Assembly (NCBI RefSeq): GCF_004912165.1
Contig: NZ_STGV01000003.1
Span: 124,001 to 188,000, forward strand
Source of the DNA: Peteryoungia ipomoeae
Lineage (GTDB): Bacteria > Pseudomonadota > Alphaproteobacteria > Rhizobiales > Rhizobiaceae
DNA: 64,000 bases
Direction: 5' to 3'
Each line of letters opens with the position of its first letter. Position 1 is the stretch's first letter. Positions 17,415 through 26,749 of the stretch are shown piece after piece. Below the pieces are notes generated by a model. The model was given only the letters and a program-made list of their open reading frames with translations. It was not told the origin of the DNA and made no database searches. Position numbers and translations under genes: made by a program.

Positions 17415-19070
17415 ATGACAATGCAAGCAGACTTCATCATCATCGGTTCCGGCTCGGCCGGATCGGCGCTAGCCTATCGCCTCTCGGAAGACGGCAAGCA
17501 TACCGTCATGGTTCTGGAATATGGCGGCTCGGATATCGGGCCGTTTATCCAGATGCCGGCGGCCCTTGCCTGGCCGATGAGCATGAAGCGTTACAACTGG
17601 GGTTATCTTTCCGAGCCCGAGCCGAACCTCAACAACCGGCGGATCACAGCACCCCGCGGCAAGGTGATCGGCGGGTCGTCCTCGATCAACGGCATGGTCT
17701 ATGTGCGTGGTTCGGCCGAGGATTTCGACGGTTGGGCCGAGAGCGGTGCTGCCGGTTGGTCTTATGCCGACGTTCTTCCCTATTTCAAGCGCATGGAAAA
17801 TTCCCACGGCGGCCAGGAGGGCTGGCGCGGCACGGATGGGCCGCTGCATGTGCAGCGCGGACCGGCGAAAAACCCGCTGGTACGGGCCTTTGTCGAGGCG
17901 GGGAAACAGGCGGGCTTCGAGACGACCGAAGACTATAACGGCGAGAAGCAGGAAGGTTTCGGCCTGATGGAGCAGACCATCTGGCGCTCGCGCCGCTGGT
18001 CTGCCGCCAATGCCTATCTGAAGCCGGCGATGAAGCGGCAAAATGTCGAGTTGGTGCGCTGCTTTGCCCGCAAGATCGTCATCGAAAACGGCCGCGCCGT
18101 CGGCGTCGAGATCGAGCGCAATGGCAAGATCGAAGTGGTCCGGGCCAATCGCGAGGTGATCGTTTCGGCCTCGACCTTCAACACGCCGAAACTGCTGATG
18201 CTCTCCGGCATCGGACCGGCGGCACATCTGAAAGAGAGGGGCATCGAGGTGAATGTCGACCGGCCGGGCGTCGGCGCCAATCTCATGGACCACATGGAGT
18301 TCTACTTCCAGCAGGTCGCGACCAAGCCCGTTTCGCTCTATTCCTGGCTGCCCTGGTTCTGGCAGGGGGTTGCGGGCGCGCAGTGGCTGTTTGCCGGTCG
18401 AGGTCTCGGCGGATCAAACCAGTTCGAATCCTGCGCCTTCGTGCGCTCGGCACCGGGCGTGAAGCAGCCTGATATCCAGTTCCATTTCCTGCCCGTCGCA
18501 ATCTCCTATGACGGCAAGGCGGCGGCGAAGAGCCACGGCTTCCAGGTGCATGTCGGCTACAACCACTCAAAGTCGCGCGGCAATGTCACGCTCGCTTCAG
18601 CCGATCCGATGGCCGATCCGGTGATCAAGTTCAACTATATGAGCCATGAGGAGGACTGGGTGAAATTCCGCCACTGCGTGCGGCTGACGCGCGAGATCTT
18701 CGGCCAGAAGGCTTTTGATCCGTTCCGCGGACCGGAGATCCAGCCGGGCGAAAGCGTGCAGACGGATGATGAGATCGACGCCTTCCTGCGCGAGCATCTG
18801 GAAAGCGCCTATCACCCCTGCGGCACATCGAAGATGGGGGCGAAGGACGATCCAATGGCGGTTGTCGATCCGGAATGCCGGGTGATCGGCGTGGAGGGTC
18901 TTCGGGTCGCCGACTCATCGATCTTCCCGAAGCTGACCTATGGCAACCTGAACGGCCCCTCGATCATGACCGGCGAGAAGGCGGCGGACCATATTCTGGG
19001 CAAGACGCCGCTGCCCCGTTCGAACCAGGAACCGTGGATCAATCCGCGCTGGGAAACGAGCGACCGCTGA
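17415..19070 (+). CDS. betA: Choline dehydrogenase (GMC oxidoreductase)
   Basis: BetA oxidises choline to betaine aldehyde, feeding BetB; it is an FAD enzyme associated with the inner membrane. The 551 residues match the family. The FAD dinucleotide motif [10 protein letters not shown] lies at residues 9-18, the GMC signature [14 protein letters not shown] near 86, and the catalytic-histidine region [10 protein letters not shown] near 465. Starts are possible at 17415 or the ATG at 17421. It lacks an adjacent same-strand partner: betB is 1.1 kb upstream beyond a minus-strand toxin-antitoxin pair, so it needs read-through or its own promoter. Confidence 0.95.
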   Translation: MTMQADFIIIGSGSAGSALAYRLSEDGKHTVMVLEYGGSDIGPFIQMPAALAWPMSMKRYNWGYLSEPEPNLNNRRITAPRGKVIGGSSSINGMVYVRGSAEDFDGWAESGAAGWSYADVLPYFKRMENSHGGQEGWRGTDGPLHVQRGPAKNPLVRAFVEAGKQAGFETTEDYNGEKQEGFGLMEQTIWRSRRWSAANAYLKPAMKRQNVELVRCFARKIVIENGRAVGVEIERNGKIEVVRANREVIVSASTFNTPKLLMLSGIGPAAHLKERGIEVNVDRPGVGANLMDHMEFYFQQVATKPVSLYSWLPWFWQGVAGAQWLFAGRGLGGSNQFESCAFVRSAPGVKQPDIQFHFLPVAISYDGKAAAKSHGFQVHVGYNHSKSRGNVTLASADPMADPVIKFNYMSHEEDWVKFRHCVRLTREIFGQKAFDPFRGPEIQPGESVQTDDEIDAFLREHLESAYHPCGTSKMGAKDDPMAVVDPECRVIGVEGLRVADSSIFPKLTYGNLNGPSIMTGEKAADHILGKTPLPRSNQEPWINPRWETSDR

Positions 19071-19092
19071 AGAACCACGGGCTCGACATCGA

Positions 19093-20238
19093 CTACTGTC
19101 CGCGCAACACCGTTGCCGCCAGCGAGAAGGGGCTAGAGATCGTTTGCGCGGCAGCGTCGAAGACGAAGGCACCGGCATCGCCGAGACGGGCCGCGGCGGC
19201 CGGACGGCTCAAGGCGCCGGCCAGAACCTGCGCATCGACGAAGCGATTGTGGTTGGTCGAATCGACCGGCGGCAGTGACGAGATGTCGATGATGGTCACG
19301 CCGGCCTGCTTTGCGACCTCGGCCACCGTCGCGTTCGTCACGTCGAGCGAGCCGACGCGCTGCGTGCCGGCACCGAGGAAACGCGAGACGAGGAGCGCGC
19401 GGTCGTCGGGAGCGACGAGCACGGTAATCGGGGTTTTCATGCGGCCGATCACGCGCATCTGGGCGACAAAGACATCCTCATCGATATCAGGTGCTGCGAG
19501 CACGACACGCAGGCGATCAAGCACATCCTGGCGCCCCTCGAGCTTCAGCTGGCGCAAGGCCTCGACAGTCAGCCAGCCGCCCATCGAGTGGGCAAAGACA
19601 TCGACCTCGCCGCGCCCTGCCCTGGTGAGATCAACGAGAAGGGCGGCGAGCGCGTCGCGGGAATAGGTCGCAGCCTCCTTATCGGCAACATAAGCGGGGA
19701 TGGCGGCAAAGGACGGCCAGGAAAAGAGGATCGGCGTACCGCCGATGTTGGAATCCGTCTTCAGCTGCGCCAGCCGGTAGAGCGCCTCCTGGAAGTTATA
19801 GTTGTAGCCGTGCACGAAGACGCCGGGTTTCTGGCCCTTGGCGGCGTTTGCGGCGATGTCGCGCAGCAAGGCCTCGCGCCCGAGGGCGTCCTGCGCCATG
19901 ACGGCGAAATCCGTGCGTGGATTGACGGTTTTGCCCTTCGGCCACTCGATGTTCGCGGGCTTGTGATTGGGGGGAATGGAGACGTCAAAGCGGGCGTAAT
20001 TCGGCTCGATCGATTTCTCCGTGGTGAAAACGTTCTCGCCGGGCTTGGCGCGGTCACGGGTGGTGACAGTCAAGATGCGTTCGACCCGCTGCGGCTTGAA
20101 ATCGGCAGCGGTGACAGAGGCAATGGTTTCCGGGCCGGGCCGCCCTGCGCAACCTTGAACAGCAAGACAGACGAGTGCTGTCGCGGCCACCGTGAGGAAA
20201 GGGGTTTTTCCACGCGACGCAGAAGATGAAAAACGCAT
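19093..20238 (-). CDS. Alpha/beta hydrolase lipoprotein (DUF900 type)
   Basis: I start at ATG 20238 because it gives a lipoprotein signal: basic MRFSSSASRGK, a hydrophobic stretch, then the lipobox LAVQGC. The 381-residue product has VFVHGYNYNFQEALYRLAQL and the nucleophile elbow AHSMGGW near residue 200, as in DUF900 hydrolases. A late DPxxD-like APDDRALLV and the region near 335 probably supply the acid and histidine. It should be an envelope-bound esterase or lipase-like enzyme of unknown substrate. It is convergent with betA. Confidence 0.85.
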   Translation of the reverse strand: MRFSSSASRGKTPFLTVAATALVCLAVQGCAGRPGPETIASVTAADFKPQRVERILTVTTRDRAKPGENVFTTEKSIEPNYARFDVSIPPNHKPANIEWPKGKTVNPRTDFAVMAQDALGREALLRDIAANAAKGQKPGVFVHGYNYNFQEALYRLAQLKTDSNIGGTPILFSWPSFAAIPAYVADKEAATYSRDALAALLVDLTRAGRGEVDVFAHSMGGWLTVEALRQLKLEGRQDVLDRLRVVLAAPDIDEDVFVAQMRVIGRMKTPITVLVAPDDRALLVSRFLGAGTQRVGSLDVTNATVAEVAKQAGVTIIDISSLPPVDSTNHNRFVDAQVLAGALSRPAAAARLGDAGAFVFDAAAQTISSPFSLAATVLRGQ

Positions 20239-20625
20239 GTCCCGGCCTGTCCTTGTCATCGAGATCATTCGATCCGGGGGCCACTCCCCCGGCCCGGCAT
20301 TCTGCCGGTGTCTGAAGCGCGACCTATAATGGCTTCCACATGCTTCGCCAAGCGCTGGCCCCATCGCAAGTCCTGACCTTCCGGGGATGACGGGCCCGGC
20401 GGAGCGGGAGATCATGTCATTTTAGTTATGCATCCGCCCGATATTATTATTTGCCGCCGCGCTGGTCTTCTGCAAGCATAACCGCCGAGGGAGCATTGTG
20501 ACTGGGAGGAGACACGCTTCGAGATTGAGAAGTTGACCGAATTTATCACCTTTTCAGTTGTTCGATCGCGCGTTGCAGCGTAGCAATGCTCCTGTTGCGT
20601 TGACCATATTCATGGGAGGAAATTC

Positions 20626-21660
20626 ATGTTGCGTCGTAGACTGTTTGCCGCGCTTGCCGGCGTTGCCGTTTTTGGCCCTGGCGGCTCGGCTTTTGCCGCA
20701 GACGTCACGCTCAAGCTTCATCAGATGCTGCCGCCGCAGGCGACCATTCCGGCCAAGGTGCTTGCCCCCTGGGCGGAGAAGGTTCAGGCCGATTCCGGCG
20801 GGCGCATCGCGGTCGAGCTCTATCCGGCCATGCAGCTGGGCGGCAAGCCGGCCGATCTCGTCGACCAGGTCAAGGACGGGGTCGTCGACCTGACCTGGAC
20901 GCTGTTTGGCTATACGCCTGGCCGCTTCCCGAAGTCGGAAGCCTTCGAGCTGCCCTTCATGGTGACCACCGGAGAGGCCACCTCGGTTGCCTTCCAAGAC
21001 TATTACGAAAAGCATTTGAAGGACGAGCTGACCGATTATCACGTGCTCGCCGTCCACACCCACGGTCCGGGTCTCATCCACACCATCGCTTCCAAGCCGG
21101 TCAACAAGCTTGAAGATATGGCCGGCCTGAAACTGCGCGGCACCTCCAAGGTGATCAACCAGATGCTGGAAGCCATGGGCGCCTCGCCCGTCGGCATGCC
21201 GGTGACGGCGGTTCCGGAAAGCCTGTCGAAGAGCGTCATCGACGGCTCGGTCGTGCCATGGGAAGTGACCCCGGCGATCAAGATTGCCGAGCTGGCACCG
21301 AACCATACCGGCTTTGCCGGCACGACGGGCCTCTACACCGGCACCTTCGTCTTTGCGATGAACAAGGACAGCTACGATGCCCTGCCCGATGACCTGAAGA
21401 AGGTGATCGACGACAATTCCGGCAAGGAACTCGCCCGCCTGTTCGGCAAGGCGATGGATGAAGGAGACGTTCGCGGCAAGGAGATCGCCGAAAAGGCCGG
21501 CAACACCGTCATCACGCTGGACGAGACGGAAACGGCGCGCTGGAAGGCCGCCGGCGAAAACGTCACCAAGGCCTGGATTGCCGAGATGGACGGCAAGGGC
21601 ATGGACGGCACCGGCCTCTACAAGGACGCGATTGCTTTGATCGAGCAATACAGCAAGTAA
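20626..21660 (+). CDS. dctP: TRAP transporter solute-binding protein
   Basis: The periplasmic binding protein (344 residues) carries a signal peptide ending SAFA-ADV and DctP-family features: LKLHQMLPPQ, the segment GRIAVELYPAMQLGGKPADL, and LKLRGTSKVINQMLEAMGASP with the substrate-contacting arginine. TRAP systems import organic acids and related compounds using a sodium gradient. GGGAGG precedes the ATG. It is followed by the two membrane subunits in the usual order. The ligand is not predictable. Confidence 0.93.
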   Translation: MLRRRLFAALAGVAVFGPGGSAFAADVTLKLHQMLPPQATIPAKVLAPWAEKVQADSGGRIAVELYPAMQLGGKPADLVDQVKDGVVDLTWTLFGYTPGRFPKSEAFELPFMVTTGEATSVAFQDYYEKHLKDELTDYHVLAVHTHGPGLIHTIASKPVNKLEDMAGLKLRGTSKVINQMLEAMGASPVGMPVTAVPESLSKSVIDGSVVPWEVTPAIKIAELAPNHTGFAGTTGLYTGTFVFAMNKDSYDALPDDLKKVIDDNSGKELARLFGKAMDEGDVRGKEIAEKAGNTVITLDETETARWKAAGENVTKAWIAEMDGKGMDGTGLYKDAIALIEQYSK

Positions 21661-21729
21661 GCCCATTAAGCGCCCCGGATGCCGGACGGGATCCGGGGCG
21701 AACTGTGCCAAGCGTCCAGGAGCCTGTTC

Positions 21730-22272
21730 ATGGGCATAGCCCCTACCCCTACCGGCTTTGACCGGTTTGAAGCCCTTATTCGCCGTCTGTCCTCGTTGCT
21801 TGTGGCTTTTGGCGGCCTATGCCTTCTTGCAGCCTGCGGCCTGACGCTGACCTCGGTTGTCGGCAGCGTTGCGCTTCGTCCGCTGCCCGGCGAGATCGAG
21901 CTTGCCGAGGCGCTTTGCGGCTTTGCAGTCTTCGCTTTCCTGCCCTATTGCCAGCTGAAGCGCGGTCATGTCGGCGTCGACCTCTTCCTTTCGGCGCTTG
22001 GGCCCCGGGCGATGAACATCAGCCAGTTGATCGGCGATATTCTGATCGGCGTGCTTTTCGCCATCGTCACCTGGCGCCACTTCATCGGCACCATGGACAA
22101 GTTCGGCAATGGCGAAACCACGCCGCTTTTGCTTTTACCGGTCTGGTGGGGCTTTGCCATCGCCTTTGTGCTGATGGTCGCCAATCTGATCATCTGCCTT
22201 TTTGTCATCCTGGCCGATCTGCGCGCAATCAGGCGCGGTCAGGTCATCGTCGCATCCGCCGGAGCCCATTGA
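21730..22272 (+). CDS. dctQ: TRAP transporter small permease
   Basis: I start at ATG 21730 (CAGGAG upstream), giving 180 residues with four membrane helices (about 25-48, 60-80, 100-122 and 145-168). The segment EIELAEALCGFAVFAFLPYCQ and the following GHVGVDLF are typical of DctQ. Its TGA overlaps the ATG of the large permease gene by one base. It partners with the upstream binding protein. Confidence 0.9.
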   Translation: MGIAPTPTGFDRFEALIRRLSSLLVAFGGLCLLAACGLTLTSVVGSVALRPLPGEIELAEALCGFAVFAFLPYCQLKRGHVGVDLFLSALGPRAMNISQLIGDILIGVLFAIVTWRHFIGTMDKFGNGETTPLLLLPVWWGFAIAFVLMVANLIICLFVILADLRAIRRGQVIVASAGAH

Positions 22273-23582
22273 TGAGCAGCATTGAAATCGGGCTCTGGTC
22301 GTTTCCCGTCCTGATCACCCTCATTCTTCTCCGCGTCCCGATTGGCGCGGCGATGCTCGCCACCGGCATGATCGGGACCTATCTCGTGCTCGGGCGCTGG
22401 ACACCCATTCTGGGGCAGATGAAGGCGCTGGCCTGGAATACCAATGCCAATTATTCGCTCTCCATCATTCCGCTCTTTCTGCTGATGGGTCAGTTTGCCG
22501 CGCGCGGCGGCATGAGCCAGGCGCTGTTCAATGCGGCTGCCGCCTTTCTCGGACATCGCAAGGGTGGCGTTGCCATGGCGGCGGTCGGCGCCAGCGCCGG
22601 CTTCGGCTCGATCTGCGGCTCGTCGCTTGCGACCGCAGCCACCATGGCGCAGGTAGCGCTGCCCGAACTGAAGCGCAAGGGTTATGACGGTGGACTTTCC
22701 ACCGCAGCCCTTGCCGCCGGCGGCACGCTCGGCATCCTGATCCCGCCCTCGGTGGTGCTGGTGATCTATGCGATCCTTGCCGAACAGAATATCGCCAAGC
22801 TCTTTCTCGCAGCCTTCGTGCCCGGCATCATCGCTGCCCTTTCCTATCTCGTCGTCATCGCCATCTATGTGCGGCTGAAGCCCGAGAGTGCGGGCCATTC
22901 CGATCGGCTTGCCTGGCGCGACCGGATGCCGGCGCTGATTGCCGTCTGGCCGGTTGTTGCCATTTTCCTCACGGTGGTCGGCGGCATCTATCTCGGTTTC
23001 TTTACGCCGACCCAGGCGGCCGCCATCGGTGCGGTCGCAACCGGTCTCGTCGCCTTGATCAATGGCGGGCTAGACCCGAAATCGCTGCTTGCCTGCTTCA
23101 AGGAAACGGCCATCTCCACCGGCATGATCTTCTTCATCATTCTCGGCGCGTCCGTGTTCAACTCCTTCCTCGCCTTCTCGCGGCTGCCGCAGGTGGGCGC
23201 AGAATGGGTGACGGCGCAGGGCTTTGCCCCGATGACCGTGCTGATCATCATCCTCGTGCTCTACATCATCTTCGGCTGCATCATGGACTCGCTCTCCATG
23301 ATCGTGCTCACCATCCCGATCTTCTTTCCGATCGTAACAGCGATGGATTTCGGCATGAGCCCGGAGCATTTCGCCATCTGGTTCGGCATTCTCGTGCTGA
23401 TGGTGGCCGAGATCGGCATGATCACGCCACCTGTCGGCCTGAACCTCTTCATCATCTCGGCCATGGCGCGCGACGTGCCGATCCGCGAGACCTACAAGGG
23501 CATCGTGCCCTTCGTGACGGCCGATCTCCTGCGCATTGTGCTTCTCACGGCCTTTCCGATCATTTCGATCTTCCTGGTGTGA
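22272..23582 (+). CDS. dctM: TRAP transporter large permease
   Basis: The start is the ATG at 22272, overlapping the dctQ stop, which gives 436 residues and about 12 membrane helices. Family landmarks include PLFLLMGQFAARGGMS, FGSICGSSLATAATMAQVALP and GGTLGILIPPSVVLVIY, the classical DctM motifs. It forms the conducting channel of the TRAP system with DctQ. No further gene is linked downstream; the Ada-like gene converges. Confidence 0.95.
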   Translation: MSSIEIGLWSFPVLITLILLRVPIGAAMLATGMIGTYLVLGRWTPILGQMKALAWNTNANYSLSIIPLFLLMGQFAARGGMSQALFNAAAAFLGHRKGGVAMAAVGASAGFGSICGSSLATAATMAQVALPELKRKGYDGGLSTAALAAGGTLGILIPPSVVLVIYAILAEQNIAKLFLAAFVPGIIAALSYLVVIAIYVRLKPESAGHSDRLAWRDRMPALIAVWPVVAIFLTVVGGIYLGFFTPTQAAAIGAVATGLVALINGGLDPKSLLACFKETAISTGMIFFIILGASVFNSFLAFSRLPQVGAEWVTAQGFAPMTVLIIILVLYIIFGCIMDSLSMIVLTIPIFFPIVTAMDFGMSPEHFAIWFGILVLMVAEIGMITPPVGLNLFIISAMARDVPIRETYKGIVPFVTADLLRIVLLTAFPIISIFLV

Positions 23583-23601
23583 GGGGCGAAAGCTCCTCCT
23601 C

Positions 23602-23844
23602 TCACCACGTATCGGGTTGATCGGGACGGCAGCGCCGGCAGGGGCGAAAGCCCTGCTCGCCTGCCGCGGTCACCGTTTCATAGCAGACGACGCTTTCCGG
23701 CCGGGCGGGACGTGCAGCGCAAGACGGACGACAGACGATGCGGGTGGACAGGACGCCATAGAAAAAGCGGCCATCCGCGGAGGAATCGCGGACACGGATG
23801 GCCTGCCATTCGGCTGCTGTCGGTGGAGGGGATGGTACGCGCAT
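23602..23844 (-). CDS. Stand-alone Ada-type metal-binding domain protein
   Basis: With the start at ATG 23844 (CGGAG upstream) the 80-residue protein has cysteines at 38, 42, 69 and 72, exactly the numbering of the zinc site of E. coli Ada, with Cys38 the residue that accepts methyl groups from DNA phosphotriesters. The motif runs RIVCRPSCAAR ... GFRPCRRC. The AraC-type and alkyltransferase domains of Ada are absent. It may sense or repair phosphotriester damage, or be a zinc-binding DNA-contact domain. A start at 23883 is possible but less likely. Confidence 0.8.
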   Translation of the reverse strand: MRVPSPPPTAAEWQAIRVRDSSADGRFFYGVLSTRIVCRPSCAARPARPESVVCYETVTAAGEQGFRPCRRCRPDQPDTW

Positions 23845-24021
23845 GGGATACTCCGGAGTGGGATGCGACCGAGCATGCTGCATAAGGGGCCGATCCTGCC
23901 ACCCGATTGTTGCGCCGGCTGTTTCGCCGGGTGTTGCGCCGGCCGCTTGCGGAATTTCCTGTTTCCGTCAGGCAATCCACGCTAACGGTTTGCCGGTCTT
24001 CACCATCATCGTTGCAGGTTC

Positions 24022-24672
24022 ATGGAAACAGCGCTCTATCCGCCCGTCAAAGCCTTTCTCGAACAGGCCGGTTATACCGTGAAGGGCGAGATCGGCGGTT
24101 GCGATCTCGTAGGGGTCAGTGCCGACGATCCGTCCGTCTTGGTCGTTTGCGAGCTGAAGATGAGCTTCAATCTCGAACTGATCCTGCAGGCGGTCGACCG
24201 GGCGTCGATTGCCGACGAGGTGTGGATTGCCGCCCGCGTTTCGGCCAAGGGCCGGGGCCGCGAGGCCGACAAGCGCTACCGCGATCTCTGCCGCCGGCTT
24301 GGCTTCGGCATGCTCGGCATTTCCGACACGGGCGAGGTCGGCGTCATCGTCGGCTCCGTCACGCCGATGCCGCGCACCAATCCGAAGCGACGCTCCCGCC
24401 TGATGCGGGAACATCAGCGGCGCAAGGGCGATCCGGCCATCGGCGGCAGCACCCGCACACCGCTGATGACCGCCTACCGCCAGCAGGCGCTTGCCTGTGC
24501 CGCAGCGCTTTCCGCAGGTCCGCTGAAGCTTGCCGCGGTGCGGGCGCATGTGCCTGAGGCCGTCAAGATCCTGCCGGGCAATGTCTATGGCTGGTTCGAA
24601 CGGCTGGAGCGCGGCGTCTATGGATTGACGGTGGCGGGGCATGAGGCGTTGGAGCGGTGGCAGCAGGCCTGA
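24022..24672 (+). CDS. DUF2161 protein with PD-(D/E)XK-like core
   Basis: The 216-residue protein begins METALYPPVKAFLEQAGYTVKG. Asp28 in GGCDLVG followed by Glu44 and Lys46 in VVCELKMSF forms a PD-(D/E)XK-like pattern, as in nuclease folds. A C-terminal winged-helix-like region (LSAGPLKLAAVRAHVPEAVK) may bind DNA. The family is common in rhizobia and of unknown function. It is not linked to a restriction or repair operon here. Nuclease function is inference. Confidence 0.75.
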   Translation: METALYPPVKAFLEQAGYTVKGEIGGCDLVGVSADDPSVLVVCELKMSFNLELILQAVDRASIADEVWIAARVSAKGRGREADKRYRDLCRRLGFGMLGISDTGEVGVIVGSVTPMPRTNPKRRSRLMREHQRRKGDPAIGGSTRTPLMTAYRQQALACAAALSAGPLKLAAVRAHVPEAVKILPGNVYGWFERLERGVYGLTVAGHEALERWQQA

Positions 24673-24743
24673 CGGCCGCCATCTCGCGGATTGAAACGCG
24701 CGTCGGACGTCGAAAGCCCGCGCGCGCCTCTCGCCGTTGATGA

Positions 24744-25457
24744 TCAGGCGCCGAATGCACCGTCTATCGTGTGCATGGCCCCCGTCACGAAGCTCGCCTC
24801 CGGTCCGGCGAGCCAGGCAACCATGCCCGCCACCTCTTCTGGCCTTCCGTGGCGCTTGATCGCCATGAAGCTGTGCATCAGGTCCTTCATAGGTCCATTC
24901 TCCGGATTGGCATCCGTGTCGATCGGTCCGGGCTGCACGACATTGATGGAAATGCCACGCGGCCCGAAGTCGCGCGCCAAGCCCCTTGCAAGTCCCTGCA
25001 GCGCAGACTTGCTGACGGCGTAGGAGGCCATGCCGGGAACGGGCATGCGATCGCCGTTGACGGAGCCCATGACGATGATGCGCCCGCCTTCCGGCATCTG
25101 CCGGGCGGCTTCCACGGAGGCGTGATACGGTGTCTGGATGTTGATCTGGAACAGCCGGTCGATGGCATCCGGATCCTGGTCCAGCGCATCGCCAAAGACG
25201 GCGATGCCGGAATTCACGACCAGGATATCGAGCGGGCCGCTCTCGCGCACCCTTGCGATGACGGCATCGCGATCGGCACTGTCGGTCAAGACCGCCATGC
25301 TGCCGGTCTCTTGCGCCAATTGTTCGGCAGCAGCCTGCGACCCAGCATAGGTGAAGGTGACGTTTGCACCATCGGCTGCAAAGCGTTGGACGACGGCAGC
25401 TCCGATGCCGCGGCTGCCGCCGAGCACCAGGACGGATTTTCCCTGAAAATTGGACAT
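24744..25457 (-). CDS. SDR family oxidoreductase
   Basis: The 237-residue protein is a short-chain dehydrogenase: glycine-rich GGSRGIGAAVVQRF at residues 13-26 binds NAD(P), NSGIAVFGD lies near 80, and the catalytic YAVSK tetrad segment is near 145. It ends in the usual VTGAMHTIDGAFGA. AAGGAGCGACT precedes the ATG. It is divergent from a TetR-type gene, and two related operator palindromes lie in the shared promoter region, so it is probably that regulator's target. Substrate unknown. Confidence 0.92.
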   Translation of the reverse strand: MSNFQGKSVLVLGGSRGIGAAVVQRFAADGANVTFTYAGSQAAAEQLAQETGSMAVLTDSADRDAVIARVRESGPLDILVVNSGIAVFGDALDQDPDAIDRLFQINIQTPYHASVEAARQMPEGGRIIVMGSVNGDRMPVPGMASYAVSKSALQGLARGLARDFGPRGISINVVQPGPIDTDANPENGPMKDLMHSFMAIKRHGRPEEVAGMVAWLAGPEASFVTGAMHTIDGAFGA

Positions 25458-25478
25458 AGTCGCTCCTTGGGAATTTAC

Positions 25479-25539
25479 GTAACGAACGCTACATAAACAT
25501 TCGCACTAACCGTTCAAGGATTTATGTAGTGAACGATAC
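25479..25539. promoter_or_regulatory. Paired operator palindromes between SDR and TetR genes
   Basis: GTAACGAACGCTAC (25479-25492) and GTAGTGAACGATAC (25526-25539) share the pattern GTA-N3-GAACG-N-TAC, an imperfect palindrome, 47 bp apart. They lie just upstream of the SDR gene and over the start of the TetR gene, as expected for an autoregulated TetR-type repressor. Binding is inferred from repetition and position. Confidence 0.6.
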
Positions 25540-26122
25540 AAAAAATGTTTCAGCACGCGGCCGCCCTCGCCGCTTCGATCCCGAGCAAGGTGTGGCGGTC
25601 GCCCAGTCACTGTTTCACGCGCGCGGCTATGACGCTGTCGGCGTTGCCGACATCACGGCGGCACTCGGCATCAATCCGCCAAGCTTCTACGCCGCCTTTG
25701 GCAGCAAGATGGGTCTCTATGGCCGCGTTCTCGATCGCTATGCGGAGACAGGCGCGATCCCGCTTGCCGATCTTCTGCGCAGCGACCGACCGGTGGCGGA
25801 ATGCCTTGGCGCGCTCTTGGAAGAGGCAGCCCGGCGCTATGCGAGCAATCCCGAGACAACGGGATGTCTGGTGGTGGAGGGTATTCGCTCTGACGACCCG
25901 GATGCACGGGCGGCGGCCTGCGGATTTCAGCAAGGCGCAGAGGCGGTGATCCGGGCCTTTATCGCGGAGCGCACTCCGAACAAGGCCGGGGAACTGACGG
26001 ACTTCATCAGTGCGACCATGTCGGGAATGTCGGCCAAGGCCCGCACCGGACTTCCCCTCGATCGGCTCATGGCCATTGCACGGATGGCGACGCATGCGCT
26101 CGCGCAGGCGCTGGAGGGGTGA
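25529..26122 (+). CDS. TetR family transcriptional regulator
   Basis: The start is a GTG at 25529, 8 bases after AAGGA. The 197-residue product has a TetR helix-turn-helix (GVADITAALGINPPSFYAAFG) around residues 38-58 and an effector domain with TTGCLVVEG. It is divergent from the SDR gene and likely represses both. One operator-like palindrome covers the GTG, so binding could also block initiation. The ligand is unknown. Confidence 0.9.
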   Translation: MNDTKNVSARGRPRRFDPEQGVAVAQSLFHARGYDAVGVADITAALGINPPSFYAAFGSKMGLYGRVLDRYAETGAIPLADLLRSDRPVAECLGALLEEAARRYASNPETTGCLVVEGIRSDDPDARAAACGFQQGAEAVIRAFIAERTPNKAGELTDFISATMSGMSAKARTGLPLDRLMAIARMATHALAQALEG

Positions 26123-26156
26123 GACTTCCGTTCAGCTCAACCTCAGCGCTCGCCGG

Positions 26157-26529
26157 TCACGCCTTGCGCGTAAAAACGATGCCGGCAAACATGAGCACAC
26201 CGGCGAAGGTCACGAGCGACGAGATCGCGACGATAGGTTCGAGCGCAGGGTTGCCTGTCAGCATCAGGAAGAGCGAGGGACCCATGACGAGAACAACCGA
26301 GCGTATAGACCAGGTATTGCAATCTTGCGAGTCGGGTCGACGCCTGCTGCGGGTTAAGAGCATAGTAGATGCCGAAGATCGCCATCGTCACCCAGCCAAG
26401 CAGGTTAATGTGCGCATGCGCTCCGGTGGCCTCGAACTGGTGCGTGATCGACATGTAAAGGCCAACACAGATACCGGCGATCAGAAACAGGATGGCGGTC
26501 CGGAAATACCAGACGGACAATTGCGGCAT
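26157..26529 (-). pseudogene. Frameshifted heme-copper-oxidase subunit I-like membrane protein
   Basis: From ATG 26529 the frame reads MPQLSVWYFRTAILFLIAG, then ATGAHAHINLLGWVTMAIFGIYYALNPQ, four-helix NorB/CcoN-like features with a His-x-His. Near 26300 the frame is lost: the first frame continues as a non-hydrophobic tail, while the adjacent frame supplies VVLVMGPSLFLMLTGNPALEPI and a last helix (VTFAGVLMFAGIVFT), ending TGA at 26157. The change equals one extra or two missing bases within CTCGGTTGTTCTC. It is either a real pseudogene or a sequencing error. Confidence 0.75.
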
Positions 26530-26698
26530 GATGAATTCCCCCGATACATCAGAGGAAAGGTAACTCAGCTGCAGCGCGGGGAAAATTGCCTGACAAAAAT
26601 CATTTTCGGGGAGATCGACCCGCAACCAGCGGCCGGACAGTCTTCCGCCATTCCGAACTTGGCCGGCATCGCCCCAGCGATCGCCGCCGGCCGATTGC

Positions 26699-26728
26699 GG
26701 AAAACGGCCCCTTGCGGAGCCGTTTTCC
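26699..26728 (-). terminator. Hairpin terminator after the sulfate-binding protein gene
   Basis: GGAAAACGGC and GCCGTTTTCC form a perfect 10-bp stem with a 10-base loop, about 22 bases past the stop of the binding-protein gene. The A/T run inside the stem can act as the U-rich side. Confidence 0.55.
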
Positions 26729-26749
26729 AGTCTTGCGAGACCTTTACCA

